Source: Nostoc foliaceum FACHB-393 (lineage in GTDB: Bacteria > Cyanobacteriota > Cyanobacteriia > Cyanobacteriales > Nostocaceae). From it: a stretch of DNA of 64,000 bases. The DNA lies in contig NZ_JACJTD010000005.1 of NCBI RefSeq assembly GCF_014698505.1, positions 1-64,000 on the forward strand, written 5' to 3'. Shown here in pieces: positions 17,775-26,448 of this stretch (its first letter is position 1; the number at the start of each line of letters is the position of its first letter). A program made the translations under genes and the position numbers. The notes beneath the pieces were generated by a model. That model worked only from the letters and a program-made list of their open reading frames with translations, ran no database searches and had not been told where the DNA came from.

Positions 17775-18797
17775 ATGTCCGATTTAATTAACAAACAAAT
17801 CATCCTCAAAAGTCGTCCAGTGGGCGAACCAAAAGAGAGTGATTTTGCTCTAGTAGAAACACCAACTCCCGAACCAGGTGAAGGCGAAATTCTTAGCCGT
17901 ACCATTTATCTATCTCTCGACCCTTATATGCGTGGTCGCATTAGTGGAGGCCAGTCTTATGCTGCACCGGTAGAATTAGGTTCAGTTATTGTCGGTGGTA
18001 CAGTTAGCCAAGTAATTAAATCAAATCATCCTCAATTTCAAGTAGGAGATTTTGTTCTTAATAGTAACGGTTGGCAAACTTATGCTGTATCTAAGGGTGA
18101 GACACTGCGTAAACTTGATCCTACTCAAGCACCTTTATCCTATAGTTTAGGTGTACTAGGTATGCCTGGCTTGACTGCTTATGCTGCTCTGCTTGATATC
18201 GGTCAACCTAAAGAAGGTGAAACTGTTGTGGTTTCAGCTGCTTCTGGTGCTGTCGGTGCAGTAGTAGGTCAAATTGCCAAAATTAAAGGTGCGCGAGTAG
18301 TGGGAATTGTCGGGAGTGACGATAAGCGGGATTATATAGTTAAGGAATTAGGTTTTGATGTTGGCATTAACCGCAAAACTCAAGAACTTGATTCAGCGCT
18401 CAAAGAAGCTGCCCCGAATGGCATTGATGTTTACTATGACAATACAGCAGGTGTGATTTTAGAAACTGTCTTGCCGCAGATAAACCTTGGGGCAAGAATT
18501 CCACTAGTAGGTTTGATTTCAGAATATAACGCCACATCTACTCCACCAGGGCCTAATTTAATGCCACTACTAATCAAACGGGCTTTAATCAAAGGTTTCT
18601 TAGTTAGCGATTACCAACATCGGTTTAATGATTTTTTGCATGATATTACTGGATGGTTGCAGTCTGGTCAACTCAAGTATAAAGAAGACGTAGTTGTTGG
18701 TTTAGAGAACGCTCCTGGTGCATTCATCGGTTTACTTCGAGGTGATAATTTTGGCAAGTTGATTGTTAAAGTTAATGACGATCCAACAGCAGCTTAA
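17775..18797 (+). CDS. NADP-dependent oxidoreductase of the medium-chain (MDR) family
   Basis: 340 residues starting MSDLINKQIILKSRPVGEP, the signature of leukotriene B4 12-hydroxydehydrogenase / CurA-like MDR enzymes, which reduce the double bond of alpha,beta-unsaturated ketones. LSLDPYMRGRI lies near residue 50, and the nucleotide fold shows VVVSAASGAVGAVVGQIAKIKGARVVG (AxxGxxG) near 155. There are no zinc ligands, as expected for this branch. GAGAGGAAAA precedes the ATG. Only about 85 bp separate it from the protease gene, but its housekeeping-type codon use suggests an independent gene. Confidence 0.9.
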   Translation: MSDLINKQIILKSRPVGEPKESDFALVETPTPEPGEGEILSRTIYLSLDPYMRGRISGGQSYAAPVELGSVIVGGTVSQVIKSNHPQFQVGDFVLNSNGWQTYAVSKGETLRKLDPTQAPLSYSLGVLGMPGLTAYAALLDIGQPKEGETVVVSAASGAVGAVVGQIAKIKGARVVGIVGSDDKRDYIVKELGFDVGINRKTQELDSALKEAAPNGIDVYYDNTAGVILETVLPQINLGARIPLVGLISEYNATSTPPGPNLMPLLIKRALIKGFLVSDYQHRFNDFLHDITGWLQSGQLKYKEDVVVGLENAPGAFIGLLRGDNFGKLIVKVNDDPTAA

Positions 18798-18942
18798 TCG
18801 GTTATTCAGTTGGGTATGTGGTACGTTGACACTCAAATTATTTCCAAATGAGCGAAAATTCTGGCACACCACTGGATAAAAGGGAGCAAATTGTTGAAAA
18901 TCAGCGTCAGGAGTAGATAATTCAACTAAAGTTTTAGGTGTA

Positions 18943-19056
18943 ATATCATGTCCGGTAAAAGACTTATCATTAAGACCGCAGGGAGCAGGGGGAAAGAGAG
19001 TTTTAAGATTTTTGCATAGATGCCCTGAATAATAACTAATTAAGCGGACATGATAT
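18943..19056. repeat. 114-bp MITE-like element, copy 1
   Basis: The element is bounded by ATATCATGTCCG on the left and its perfect complement CGGACATGATAT on the right. A copy of the same length lies in opposite orientation at 41019-41132, with only about four mismatches. It has no coding capacity. The bases TTAG(G)TGTA before the left end and CACTAGA after the right end hint that the true inverted repeats may run a few bases further. Confidence 0.8.
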
Positions 19057-19111
19057 CACTAGATGCACAATGGTTTTAGGAGTAAGCTGCCACTACTGCT
19101 GACATTCTGCT

Positions 19112-20209
19112 TTAACCCTTTGAATTTTCACTTGTAGAACAGGGAACAGATTTTTTACCCGACCAATCTGTAAGAGTATTTTCATCTTTATAATGCCGGG
19201 GTGTTTGCAGCAGCAAGTTCCAAGCCTCGCTAGCATCCAATAAATTAAACTGTTCAGAATAGTGAGTTTCCAATAAATCTCTAACTACGAAGTAATAGTC
19301 AGAGTTCATTCCTGGAAAAATATGATGTTCAGTATGGTGAGAGAAATTTAAATGCAACAGGTCAAAGAATTTATAAACCCGGAGAGACATACTATTAATA
19401 AGTGGATCATTAACGCTGGTCATTCTACAAAGCAAATGATTGGTATAAATGTAAAAAATTATCCCACCATAGCCAATTCCAATAGGTAAAAAGTAACCAA
19501 GTATGAGTTTAAGGGGTTCAAATTGGAGATAGATTAGGATGCTTAAATGAATGACGATCATCATTAATAATTCCCCTGCGATCGCACGACGATCTTTAGG
19601 ACTAACTGTAAATGCAGCAGGAACATAATCGACGGATTCACTATTAAAAAATAGCACAGATGTGAGATTGCGAAAAGTATGTACTCCCCAAGCTGAAGTC
19701 AATCCGACTGTGAACCAAATAGGATTGACTTCACTAGAAGGCACAAATAAGTCCTGAATCCATTTTCCCCAGGTTGAAGACTGTTCGTATAAGTAATTAC
19801 GATCCGGGTCGCTCAAATCATTAGTGTGATTATGATGTACTCGGTTATGAACTGCTTTCCACAATGTTGGTGGCATCCACAACATTGTTAGCCCTAGAAA
19901 GCTAATGATATAGGTTAACCGGGCGTTTTTAATCACGCTACCATGCATCAGATCGTGGGAGCTAAATAGTAAGACAACCACGCTATTACCCATAATGATG
20001 CTTAGAGGTAGATAAAGCCATAAAAGAGATGGCGACCAACAATCTAACCGAGCCGCTATCATCCAGCCTAATATTAAAATTGTCAGATTAATGAACAAGA
20101 TAATTAACTTGCTTGGATCTGGGATAAATGCTTCGGGTGGAATCAGGGAACGTAGTTCTTTTGCATATATTTTCTGGTGAATCAGTGTTTGATCAGTACT
20201 AACATTCAT
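19112..20209 (-). CDS. membrane fatty-acid desaturase family protein
   Basis: 365 residues with the three histidine boxes of membrane di-iron desaturases: HDLMH (HxxxH), HNRVHH (HxxxHH) and HTEHH (HxxHH), spaced as usual. Four or so membrane segments lie around 45-100 and 210-260. Such enzymes introduce double bonds (or hydroxyls) into acyl chains at the membrane. The protein is not a close match to any of the well known DesA/B/C/D sequences I can recall, so the position modified is open. It is monocistronic, with the MITE-like element about 55 bp past its stop codon. Confidence 0.88.
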   Translation of the reverse strand: MNVSTDQTLIHQKIYAKELRSLIPPEAFIPDPSKLIILFINLTILILGWMIAARLDCWSPSLLWLYLPLSIIMGNSVVVLLFSSHDLMHGSVIKNARLTYIISFLGLTMLWMPPTLWKAVHNRVHHNHTNDLSDPDRNYLYEQSSTWGKWIQDLFVPSSEVNPIWFTVGLTSAWGVHTFRNLTSVLFFNSESVDYVPAAFTVSPKDRRAIAGELLMMIVIHLSILIYLQFEPLKLILGYFLPIGIGYGGIIFYIYTNHLLCRMTSVNDPLINSMSLRVYKFFDLLHLNFSHHTEHHIFPGMNSDYYFVVRDLLETHYSEQFNLLDASEAWNLLLQTPRHYKDENTLTDWSGKKSVPCSTSENSKG

Positions 20210-20543
20210 AAATCTTTGTTACCTAGAGAATTGAACTAAATACAGTTTTGGGGTGAATCGTAGCGTTTAAAAACGCAGAGAAATGCAAAGTCTTTCGTAA
20301 TTTTATGCATTACGGACTTATGAAAGCCTATACTATAGCAATTCCAAAAGCTAACTGCTCTCCAAGACTTCGCCAAAAAAGATGATGGAGAGATAGGACT
20401 GATGTAAAAGTTAACTATAGAAGGACGAGCAAGGGAGCAAGAGAAGCAGTTCTTCAGCAATAAAAGAATGAAAAACAATCTTTTATTGGCTTTGAAGTTA
20501 CTTCTGTTTTCTAGCAATCAGTAAATTTTGCTGTTCTAGCCTC
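20210..20543. other. intergenic region between desaturase and aroA
   Basis: 334 bp, upstream of the desaturase gene (promoter expected) and downstream of aroA. A 93-codon minus-strand frame at 20236-20517 has no family signature and reads like chance coding. Nothing else is seen. Confidence 0.4.
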
Positions 20544-21824
20544 TTATTGTTCTAACATTTGGAAGAATCGGGTGAAGTAATCTGGAAAGGTTTTCGCTGT
20601 ACAGCCAGGATCTTTAATCACAATTCCTGGAACCTTCAAGCCCGTGACAGCAAAAGCCATCGCCATTCGATGATCGTGATAGGTTTCAATCGCCGCCGGA
20701 GTAATGGGGCCAGGCTCAATTTTCAGTCTATCTGCGAATTCTTCAACCTTGACTCCTAGGCGACGCAACTCTGTGACTACAGCTTTAATCCGATCGGTTT
20801 CTTTATATCGAATATGTTCCACATTCCGAATGGTAATCGGTGAACTGGCAAAAGGCGCGATCGCTCCTAATGTTTGCACTAAATCCGATATATCATTCAT
20901 ATCAATGTCGATGCCTTGCAATTGCTTTGGCCCCGTCACTTCGGTGTAATCATCCGAATCCTTAATTTGGCAACCCATCTGTTCTAAGACATTCAGCCAC
21001 AGAATATCTCCTTGACAAGATTGTTTGGTCAAATGTTTGACGCGCACCCGTCCACCCGTGACGGCGGCGGCGGCAAAAAAGTAAGAAGCATTTGACGCAT
21101 CAGGTTCTACTGTGTAATGTCGAGCTTGGTAACGTTGACCGGCTTTGATCTGAAATTGATTATCGCCGATTTGAATCACCTCAACGCCAAAATCTGCCAT
21201 TAGACGACAGGTCATCTTAACGTAAGATTGAGAAACTAATGTCCCCTCAACCTCGATGATCGTATCTTGTTGAGCATAAGGCGCAATCATCAGCAATGCC
21301 GAAAGTTGCTGACTTGTTTGGTTGGCTTTCAACCGAAAATTTCCGCCAGCGAATCCCTGACTATAGACGGTGTAGGGCATAAACCCAGAGTTTCCCTCAA
21401 AGTTTATGGTTGCTCCACCCGTTTGCAGCACCGTCAACAAGTCGCCCATCGGCCGTTCTCGCATTCTGGGAACGCCATCTAGGCGATATTCGCCGTTCCC
21501 CAGTGCCACCAACGCCGAGATAAACCGTGCTGCTGTACCTGCCAAACCCACAAATAAATCTGCCTGTTTAGCTGGAATGTCGCCTCCTCTTCCCGCCACT
21601 TGGATCTTTGCCAGATCAGGATTCAGTGTAATAGGAATGCCCAATTGCTCTACGCATTTGGCAAAATACTCGCTGTCTTCACTAAATAAGGCATTTTCTA
21701 AAATTGAGTCACCTTGTGCCAAAGCAGCAACAAGCAACGCCCGATTGGTAAGACTTTTAGAACCGGGAATTTCTACCGTGGCATCCACTGGCCGATTTAG
21801 AGCAGGAATTGCAATGGTATCCAC
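20544..21824 (-). CDS. aroA: 3-phosphoshikimate 1-carboxyvinyltransferase (EPSP synthase)
   Basis: 426 residues, the normal length. It catalyses transfer of enolpyruvyl from PEP to shikimate-3-phosphate in aromatic amino-acid synthesis. Family motifs are clear: PGSKSLTNRALLVAALAQG (about 21-40), GLAGTAARFISAL, DGVPRMRERPMGDLL and the C-terminal RYKETDRI, followed by YHDHRMAMAF. The GLAGTAARF motif, against the common GNAGTAMRP, marks the more divergent class of EPSP synthases. Single gene, with heptanucleotide repeats in its upstream region. Confidence 0.95.
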   Translation of the reverse strand: MDTIAIPALNRPVDATVEIPGSKSLTNRALLVAALAQGDSILENALFSEDSEYFAKCVEQLGIPITLNPDLAKIQVAGRGGDIPAKQADLFVGLAGTAARFISALVALGNGEYRLDGVPRMRERPMGDLLTVLQTGGATINFEGNSGFMPYTVYSQGFAGGNFRLKANQTSQQLSALLMIAPYAQQDTIIEVEGTLVSQSYVKMTCRLMADFGVEVIQIGDNQFQIKAGQRYQARHYTVEPDASNASYFFAAAAVTGGRVRVKHLTKQSCQGDILWLNVLEQMGCQIKDSDDYTEVTGPKQLQGIDIDMNDISDLVQTLGAIAPFASSPITIRNVEHIRYKETDRIKAVVTELRRLGVKVEEFADRLKIEPGPITPAAIETYHDHRMAMAFAVTGLKVPGIVIKDPGCTAKTFPDYFTRFFQMLEQ

Positions 21825-21881
21825 GTTAAACCTCTACGTAGGCGGTTAGCTACAACTTTATATATTGCCATATTGTAACCA

Positions 21882-21912
21882 AATTCGTAATTCGTAATTC
21901 GTAATTCGTAGT
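21882..21912. repeat. heptanucleotide (AATTCGT) tandem repeat
   Basis: About four head-to-tail copies of AATTCGT between aroA and the DUF928 gene, the same family as at 4957-4984. Confidence 0.85.
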
Positions 21913-21990
21913 TGAGTGAAAAATCTGACTTTGCTTTTGGGAATACTTGATTTATTCCCCTGACTAATCTAGAACCTAGGTATTTTCAAT

Positions 21991-22752
21991 ATGAAATGGA
22001 TTAAACCATCTCTATATTTTGTTGCCTTTTCCTTACCTTTGTGTTTGCTTTCTGCTCTCACAGCACAGGTACAGGCTCAGTCGGATCATTCCAATAAAAC
22101 TTGGCAAATTAGTCAGACATTTAAGCCGCCACAGCGGGGAAAACCTCCCGCAAGTGCTGGTGGTTCTACCCGTGGTGGCTCTTGCATAACAGGGAAAAAA
22201 CTAGTAACTCCCTTAATACCTCCAGATAAATTAGGGCTGACATTTGCTCAACGTCCAACATTTTTCTGGTATGTACCTCCATCTAAAGTTAAAACAGCCA
22301 AGTTTCTGCTTTTAGCTGAAGACCAGAACGTATTTTATGAAACATCTTTTACACTACCGAATAAACCAGGAATTGTGAGCTTCAAACTTCCTGACAGTGC
22401 CCCTGCACTTGCTGTAGGTAAAACTTATCACTGGTATCTAACAATTGTTTGTGATGCTCAAGACTCCAGCGAAAATCCCACTGTAGATGGTTGGGTGGAA
22501 CGCACTCAACCAGGAGCACCCTTGTCGGAGGCGTTAGCAAAGGCAAATTTGTACAAGTTTCCCAGCATCTATGCAGAAGCTGGGATTTGGCATGAGGCGC
22601 TGACTAGTTTGGCACAACTGCGCCGGACTGAGCCGAATAATTTAAAAGCAAGGCTGGATTGGAGACAATTTTTCAAGTCAGTAGGTTTGAGTGCGATCGC
22701 TTCAGAACCATTGATCGATTGTTGCACATCTAAGAATTCACCACCAAATTGA
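21991..22752 (+). CDS. DUF928 family exported protein
   Basis: 253 residues. A signal peptide (MKWIKPSLYFVAFSLPLCLL, ending near AQVQAQ at 25-30) is followed by the DUF928 opening FKPPQRGKPPASAGGSTRGG and a Cys-containing beta-rich domain with PTFFWYVPPSKV and GKTYHWYLTIVCD. The C-terminus has a TPR-like helical part (AEAGIWHEALTSLAQLRR). The function of DUF928 proteins is unknown; in cyanobacteria they often lie next to CHASE2-domain genes, and a CHASE2-cyclase gene follows here after about 137 bp. That points to a shared envelope-sensing role (inference). Confidence 0.88.
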   Translation: MKWIKPSLYFVAFSLPLCLLSALTAQVQAQSDHSNKTWQISQTFKPPQRGKPPASAGGSTRGGSCITGKKLVTPLIPPDKLGLTFAQRPTFFWYVPPSKVKTAKFLLLAEDQNVFYETSFTLPNKPGIVSFKLPDSAPALAVGKTYHWYLTIVCDAQDSSENPTVDGWVERTQPGAPLSEALAKANLYKFPSIYAEAGIWHEALTSLAQLRRTEPNNLKARLDWRQFFKSVGLSAIASEPLIDCCTSKNSPPN

Positions 22753-22889
22753 ACAAGGGCATTGAAAAGAGGCAGAGGGGAAAATTCTCCCTTGCTCCCT
22801 GCTCCCTGCTCCCCTGCCTCTTCCCCACTCCTAACTCCTAACTCTTGTACAGACGCGATTAATCGCGTCTCTACTCAACATTAAATATT
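22753..22889. other. low-complexity spacer with palindrome
   Basis: CCCTGCTC-type pyrimidine-rich runs and ACTCCTAACTCC repeats are followed by AGACGCGATTAATCGCGTCT at 22852-22871, a perfect 20-bp palindrome. Both are common interspersed repeats of such genomes. It lies between the DUF928 and CHASE2 genes and may separate their transcription. Confidence 0.6.
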
Positions 22890-25112
22890 ATGTGGGCAAA
22901 GCTGAAACCGCAAATCTGGCAATGGCGGGGTGTTTTACTTGCTGTTCCGAATATTACAGCCCTGGTGATTGCACTACGTTTGACTGGATTACTGCAATTG
23001 TTGGAATTGGCAGCACTGGATCAATTTTTTCTCCTCCGTCCACGAGAGTCGGCTGATACCCGCATCGTCATAGTTGAAATTAATGAAGCAGATATCCGCA
23101 AACAAGGTCAGTGGCCTATGTCTGACGGAAATCTTGCCAGTTTGTTAGAAAAAATCAAACAGCAGCAACCCAGAGCAATCGGTTTAGATATTTATCGTGA
23201 TTTACCTGTCAATCCCGGTCATCAAGACTTACTTAAGGTCTTTAAGTCTACTCCCAATTTAATTGGAGTCCAAAAAGTCTCTGATACTATTGATAGTTCG
23301 GCGGTTGATTCATCTCCAGAACTGAAGCAACTTCATCAAGTTGGGTCGAATGACATACCCATAGATGGAGATGGCAAAATTCGGCGAGGATTGTTGTACG
23401 TAAATTTAAATAATGACGAGATTCTCGAAAGCTTTGGGTTAAAGCTGGCATTGTTGTACTTGAAACCTGAAGGTATTACCCCAAAGCCATCAGCAGCTAA
23501 CTCTAATTACTTGCAATTAGATCGGGGTGTTTTCCCGATTTTTGAGGCTAATGATGGCGGTTATATCCGAGCAGATGCGGGGAGTTACCAAGTGCTGTTG
23601 AACTATCGAGGACGGATACAGCAGTTTACTAAAATTTCTCTTAGCGAAGTGCAAGAAAATCCCATTCCACGAGACTTAATGCGAGACAAAATAGTATTAA
23701 TTGGTGCTACCGCTGAGAGTTTGAAGGATCTATTCTATACGCCTTACAGCAGTAATGTATTGGCTGAACCAGAACGGATGGCGGGTGTAACAATTCATGC
23801 TAATTTAATTAGTCAAATTTTAAGTGCGGCAATGGATGGTCGTCCACTGATTAAGTGTTTACCTGAGTCGCTAGAATGGCTATCAATTTTGATTTGGTCA
23901 ATTATTGGCGCTAGCTTGTGTTGGCTGCAACGCCACAGTAGCAACCAAAAAATGCTCATGGCTGTTAGTGTTTTGTTGGCAGGTAGCGGTTTACTTGGTG
24001 GCAGTTTTTTGGCGTTTTTGGCTGGTTGGTGGATTCCCGTTGTCCCTTCAATGCTGGCATTTGCAGGTTCTGCGATCGCACTCACTCAGTATATTGCTCA
24101 AAGCGCTACTGAGATGCGAAAAACCCTCGGCCGCTATCTAACTGATGAAATTGTCGCTAATATCCTGGAAACTCCTTCTGGGTTAAAGCTAGGGGGAGAA
24201 CGAAGAAAAGTTACGGTTCTCGTGTCTGATTTACGAGGATTCTCAGCTATTTCTGAACAATTGCCCCCCGAAGAAGTAGTAAAGATTTTGAATCTTTATC
24301 TGGGAACAATGACAGATGTGATTAACCAGTATAAAGGCACAATTAATGAGTTTATGGGTGATGGTATTTTTGTGATATTTGGTGCGCCAATTAGTCGCAA
24401 AGATGATTCTCAACGAGCGATCGCTTGTGCTATTGCGATGCAATTGGCAATGCAGCAAGTGAACGAACAAAATCAGCAAATGAATTTCCCAATTCTCGAA
24501 ATGGGAATTGGAATTAATACAGGCGAGGCCGTGGCGGGAAATGTTGGTTCTCAAAAACGCGCTCAATATACAGTTATTGGCAGTCATGTTAATTTAGCTG
24601 CCCGAATTGAGTCTTATACCGTGGGAGGACAGATTTTAATTTCTGAAAATACCTGTAAGGATGCCAATATTGACCTACAAATTGCTGGACAACTACAAAT
24701 AGAACCTAAGGGAATAAAACACCCTGTGACAATTTGTGAAATTCGTGGCATTGGCGGTCAATATAATTTATTCTTGCCTGATGATGATCAAGAAATGATC
24801 ATTCTCAATCAAGAAGTCCCTGTGGAATACACCATTTTGCAGGGAAAACATGCAGTGGGAACAGTATTTTTGGGAGCATTGATTAGCCTCTCAGAAAAAA
24901 AGGCGCAATTACAATCGCCACATTCTCTAGAACTGTTGAGTAATCTCAAACTCAAGTTATTGATTGAACCAAAACTAGATACAGAAGAAGAATATATCTA
25001 TGTCAAGGTGATCCAACAATCTCATGTTGACGAGCATCTTTTTCTGCTTCGGTTTACAGCTGTTCCCCCAAAAGCGATCGCAATTCTCAATGCACTCCGT
25101 CAGCCTGGGTGA
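22890..25112 (+). CDS. CHASE2-domain class III nucleotide cyclase
   Basis: 740 residues. An N-terminal membrane segment (about 15-40) is followed by an extracytoplasmic CHASE2 sensor domain (IVIVEINEADIRKQG, RAIGLDIYRDLP), three membrane segments at about 325-405, then the cyclase domain. Metal-binding Asp447 (VSDLRGF) and Asp491 (FMGDG) and the NLAAR motif are present, so it should be active. The base-selecting residues are Glu487 and Thr561 in place of the Lys/Asp of classical adenylyl cyclases; see the finding on specificity. A further 130 residues after the cyclase domain have no family that I recognise. It probably turns an envelope signal into cAMP or cGMP. Confidence 0.92.
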   Translation: MWAKLKPQIWQWRGVLLAVPNITALVIALRLTGLLQLLELAALDQFFLLRPRESADTRIVIVEINEADIRKQGQWPMSDGNLASLLEKIKQQQPRAIGLDIYRDLPVNPGHQDLLKVFKSTPNLIGVQKVSDTIDSSAVDSSPELKQLHQVGSNDIPIDGDGKIRRGLLYVNLNNDEILESFGLKLALLYLKPEGITPKPSAANSNYLQLDRGVFPIFEANDGGYIRADAGSYQVLLNYRGRIQQFTKISLSEVQENPIPRDLMRDKIVLIGATAESLKDLFYTPYSSNVLAEPERMAGVTIHANLISQILSAAMDGRPLIKCLPESLEWLSILIWSIIGASLCWLQRHSSNQKMLMAVSVLLAGSGLLGGSFLAFLAGWWIPVVPSMLAFAGSAIALTQYIAQSATEMRKTLGRYLTDEIVANILETPSGLKLGGERRKVTVLVSDLRGFSAISEQLPPEEVVKILNLYLGTMTDVINQYKGTINEFMGDGIFVIFGAPISRKDDSQRAIACAIAMQLAMQQVNEQNQQMNFPILEMGIGINTGEAVAGNVGSQKRAQYTVIGSHVNLAARIESYTVGGQILISENTCKDANIDLQIAGQLQIEPKGIKHPVTICEIRGIGGQYNLFLPDDDQEMIILNQEVPVEYTILQGKHAVGTVFLGALISLSEKKAQLQSPHSLELLSNLKLKLLIEPKLDTEEEYIYVKVIQQSHVDEHLFLLRFTAVPPKAIAILNALRQPG

Positions 25113-25399
25113 GATTAAGGCATCAATGTTGAAATGCTAACAAAGGGAGGTGTATGTAAATAGAGTCAACCGAAAAAGTAGGTAGTTCAGCTTTTTTTAA
25201 AATAGTAGCAATTGTTGCTGATACAAGCTGGCGATCGCGGTAAGATTTTGGACTTAAGCCTGATCAAACTCCAATAACTCCTAACTCTGACCGAATAATT
25301 AATAATTCGTAATTTATGGTATGGAGCAATTTAGTTGAGTTATGGAGATAAAAATATGATTTTTTCTAAAACTGAGATTTAATTACATCCGAAGGACAA

Positions 25400-25708
25400 A
25401 TGACCAACGTAAACAACTTTCAAAGACTAGTAGAACTTGCAAACGATCATGGAATTATTTGCCAGCCAACCCCAGAAGAATGTTTGATTGCATCCTTGCC
25501 TGGAGACGATGATTTCTTATTAGCTTTTACTTGGTCTGGTACAGTTGAAGGAGAGCCGCCAGAGCATGAATTAATCGCAATTAGTGTACAGGATATAGTC
25601 AAAGAAGTTACTGTTGCAGCTTGGCAGATTCCTTTTTATTTATTCGGAAATGTTTTAAGGCAAGCTCAGATGCTTGTCGCTGCTCATAAAGATTTTGTTA
25701 GCAGTTAG
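25400..25708 (+). CDS. conserved small protein of unknown function
   Basis: 102 residues beginning MTNVNNFQRLVELANDHG, acidic, with no membrane segment and no motif that I recognise. GAAGGAC lies 3-9 bases before the ATG and a good terminator follows 26 bases after the stop, so it looks like a real single-gene unit. A shared ancestor with the frequent cyanobacterial proteins of this size is likely, but I cannot name one. Confidence 0.65.
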   Translation: MTNVNNFQRLVELANDHGIICQPTPEECLIASLPGDDDFLLAFTWSGTVEGEPPEHELIAISVQDIVKEVTVAAWQIPFYLFGNVLRQAQMLVAAHKDFVSS

Positions 25709-25734
25709 CAGACAAGCTTTAGCTAAAAATTGCT

Positions 25735-25766
25735 ATCCCTGTCCTCTGTGGCAGGGATTTTTATTT
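25735..25766 (+). terminator. intrinsic terminator
   Basis: ATCCCTG (25735-25741) and CAGGGAT (25752-25758) form the stem, with a 10-base loop and then a T-rich tail. It ends the small gene at 25400-25708. Confidence 0.85.
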
Positions 25767-25825
25767 GAACTACTACTTTAAGAGACCATTTATCGCCATC
25801 CAAGCACTGTTGCAACCCTGACTGC

Positions 25826-25918
25826 GGTTCCCATTCAGATGCGGTACAACATTACATCACGAGCTGTAGGGGCACGGCACTGCCGTGCCCCTACGAGTCT
25901 ACCTCACGTAAACGAGAG
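25826..25918 (-). repeat. palindromic interspersed element, about 94 bp, copy in inverse orientation
   Basis: The core is GTAGGGGCACGGCA and TGCCGTGCCCCTAC around a one-base centre, flanked by GGTTCCCATTCAGATGCGG and CGTAAACGAGA arms. Two further copies lie at 29718-29811 and 30838-30932 in the opposite orientation. It has no coding function; an open frame that crosses it is spurious. Confidence 0.85.
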
Positions 25919-26024
25919 TGGCGATCGCAGTCAGGAATTTAGTCTTAGATTTGGAGACTTCAGTCTCTACTACAAACTGAGCATCATTATAATTTGGTTC
26001 ATCAGTGTAACTCAAAAAATTAAA

Positions 26025-26330
26025 GCTGTAGTTATTACAACTCCTTCTGTATTAACTACAGCTTCTTCTTTATTAACTACAGAAGAAGCTGTAGTTAGTA
26101 ATGTTTCTAGTTTGATAAGTAACGCTTAAGTTGTTGTTACTGCGCCTGAAGCTGTAGTTAATAATGTTTCTAGTTTGATAAGTAACGCTTAAGTTGTTGT
26201 TACTGCGGCTGAAACAGTAGTTATCAATGCTGAAGCTGTAGTTAATAACGTTCCTAGTTTGATAAGTAACGCTTAAGTTGTTGTTACTACGGCTGAAACA
26301 GTAGTTATCAATGCTGAAGCTGTAGTTAAG
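26025..26330 (+). pseudogene. 21-bp periodic (heptapeptide) repeat tract with recurring in-frame stops
   Basis: The tract is built of 21-bp units that read as heptapeptides such as AEAVVNN, VSSLISN, AETVVIN. Larger blocks of 63 and then 84 bp are repeated: the same GCT-TAA-GTT junction occurs at 26124, 26187 and 26271. One frame is open at protein level except for the TAA at these three equivalent places. It reads like the decayed remains of a heptapeptide-repeat protein gene, or a non-coding tandem array with codon-like period. No start or partner gene is visible. Confidence 0.55.
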
Positions 26331-26448
26331 ACACAAGAAGTTAATCTTCTCAGTTTTCATCTCCTATGTCTAGATTTTTAACCACCTGCTACTCAATCGC
26401 GATTCAAAACGGTAGCCTTAAATAATCCAGCAACTCACACACTGCATC

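Noticed and set aside
20236..20517. Minus-strand frame of 93 codons between desaturase and aroA
   Set aside because: No motif, unusual composition and no ribosome site; taken as chance.
25839..26360. Open frames on both strands across the palindromic element and the 21-bp repeat tract
   Set aside because: They consist of repeat sequence, have no ribosome site and end within the array; the tract is described as a decayed or non-coding repeat instead.
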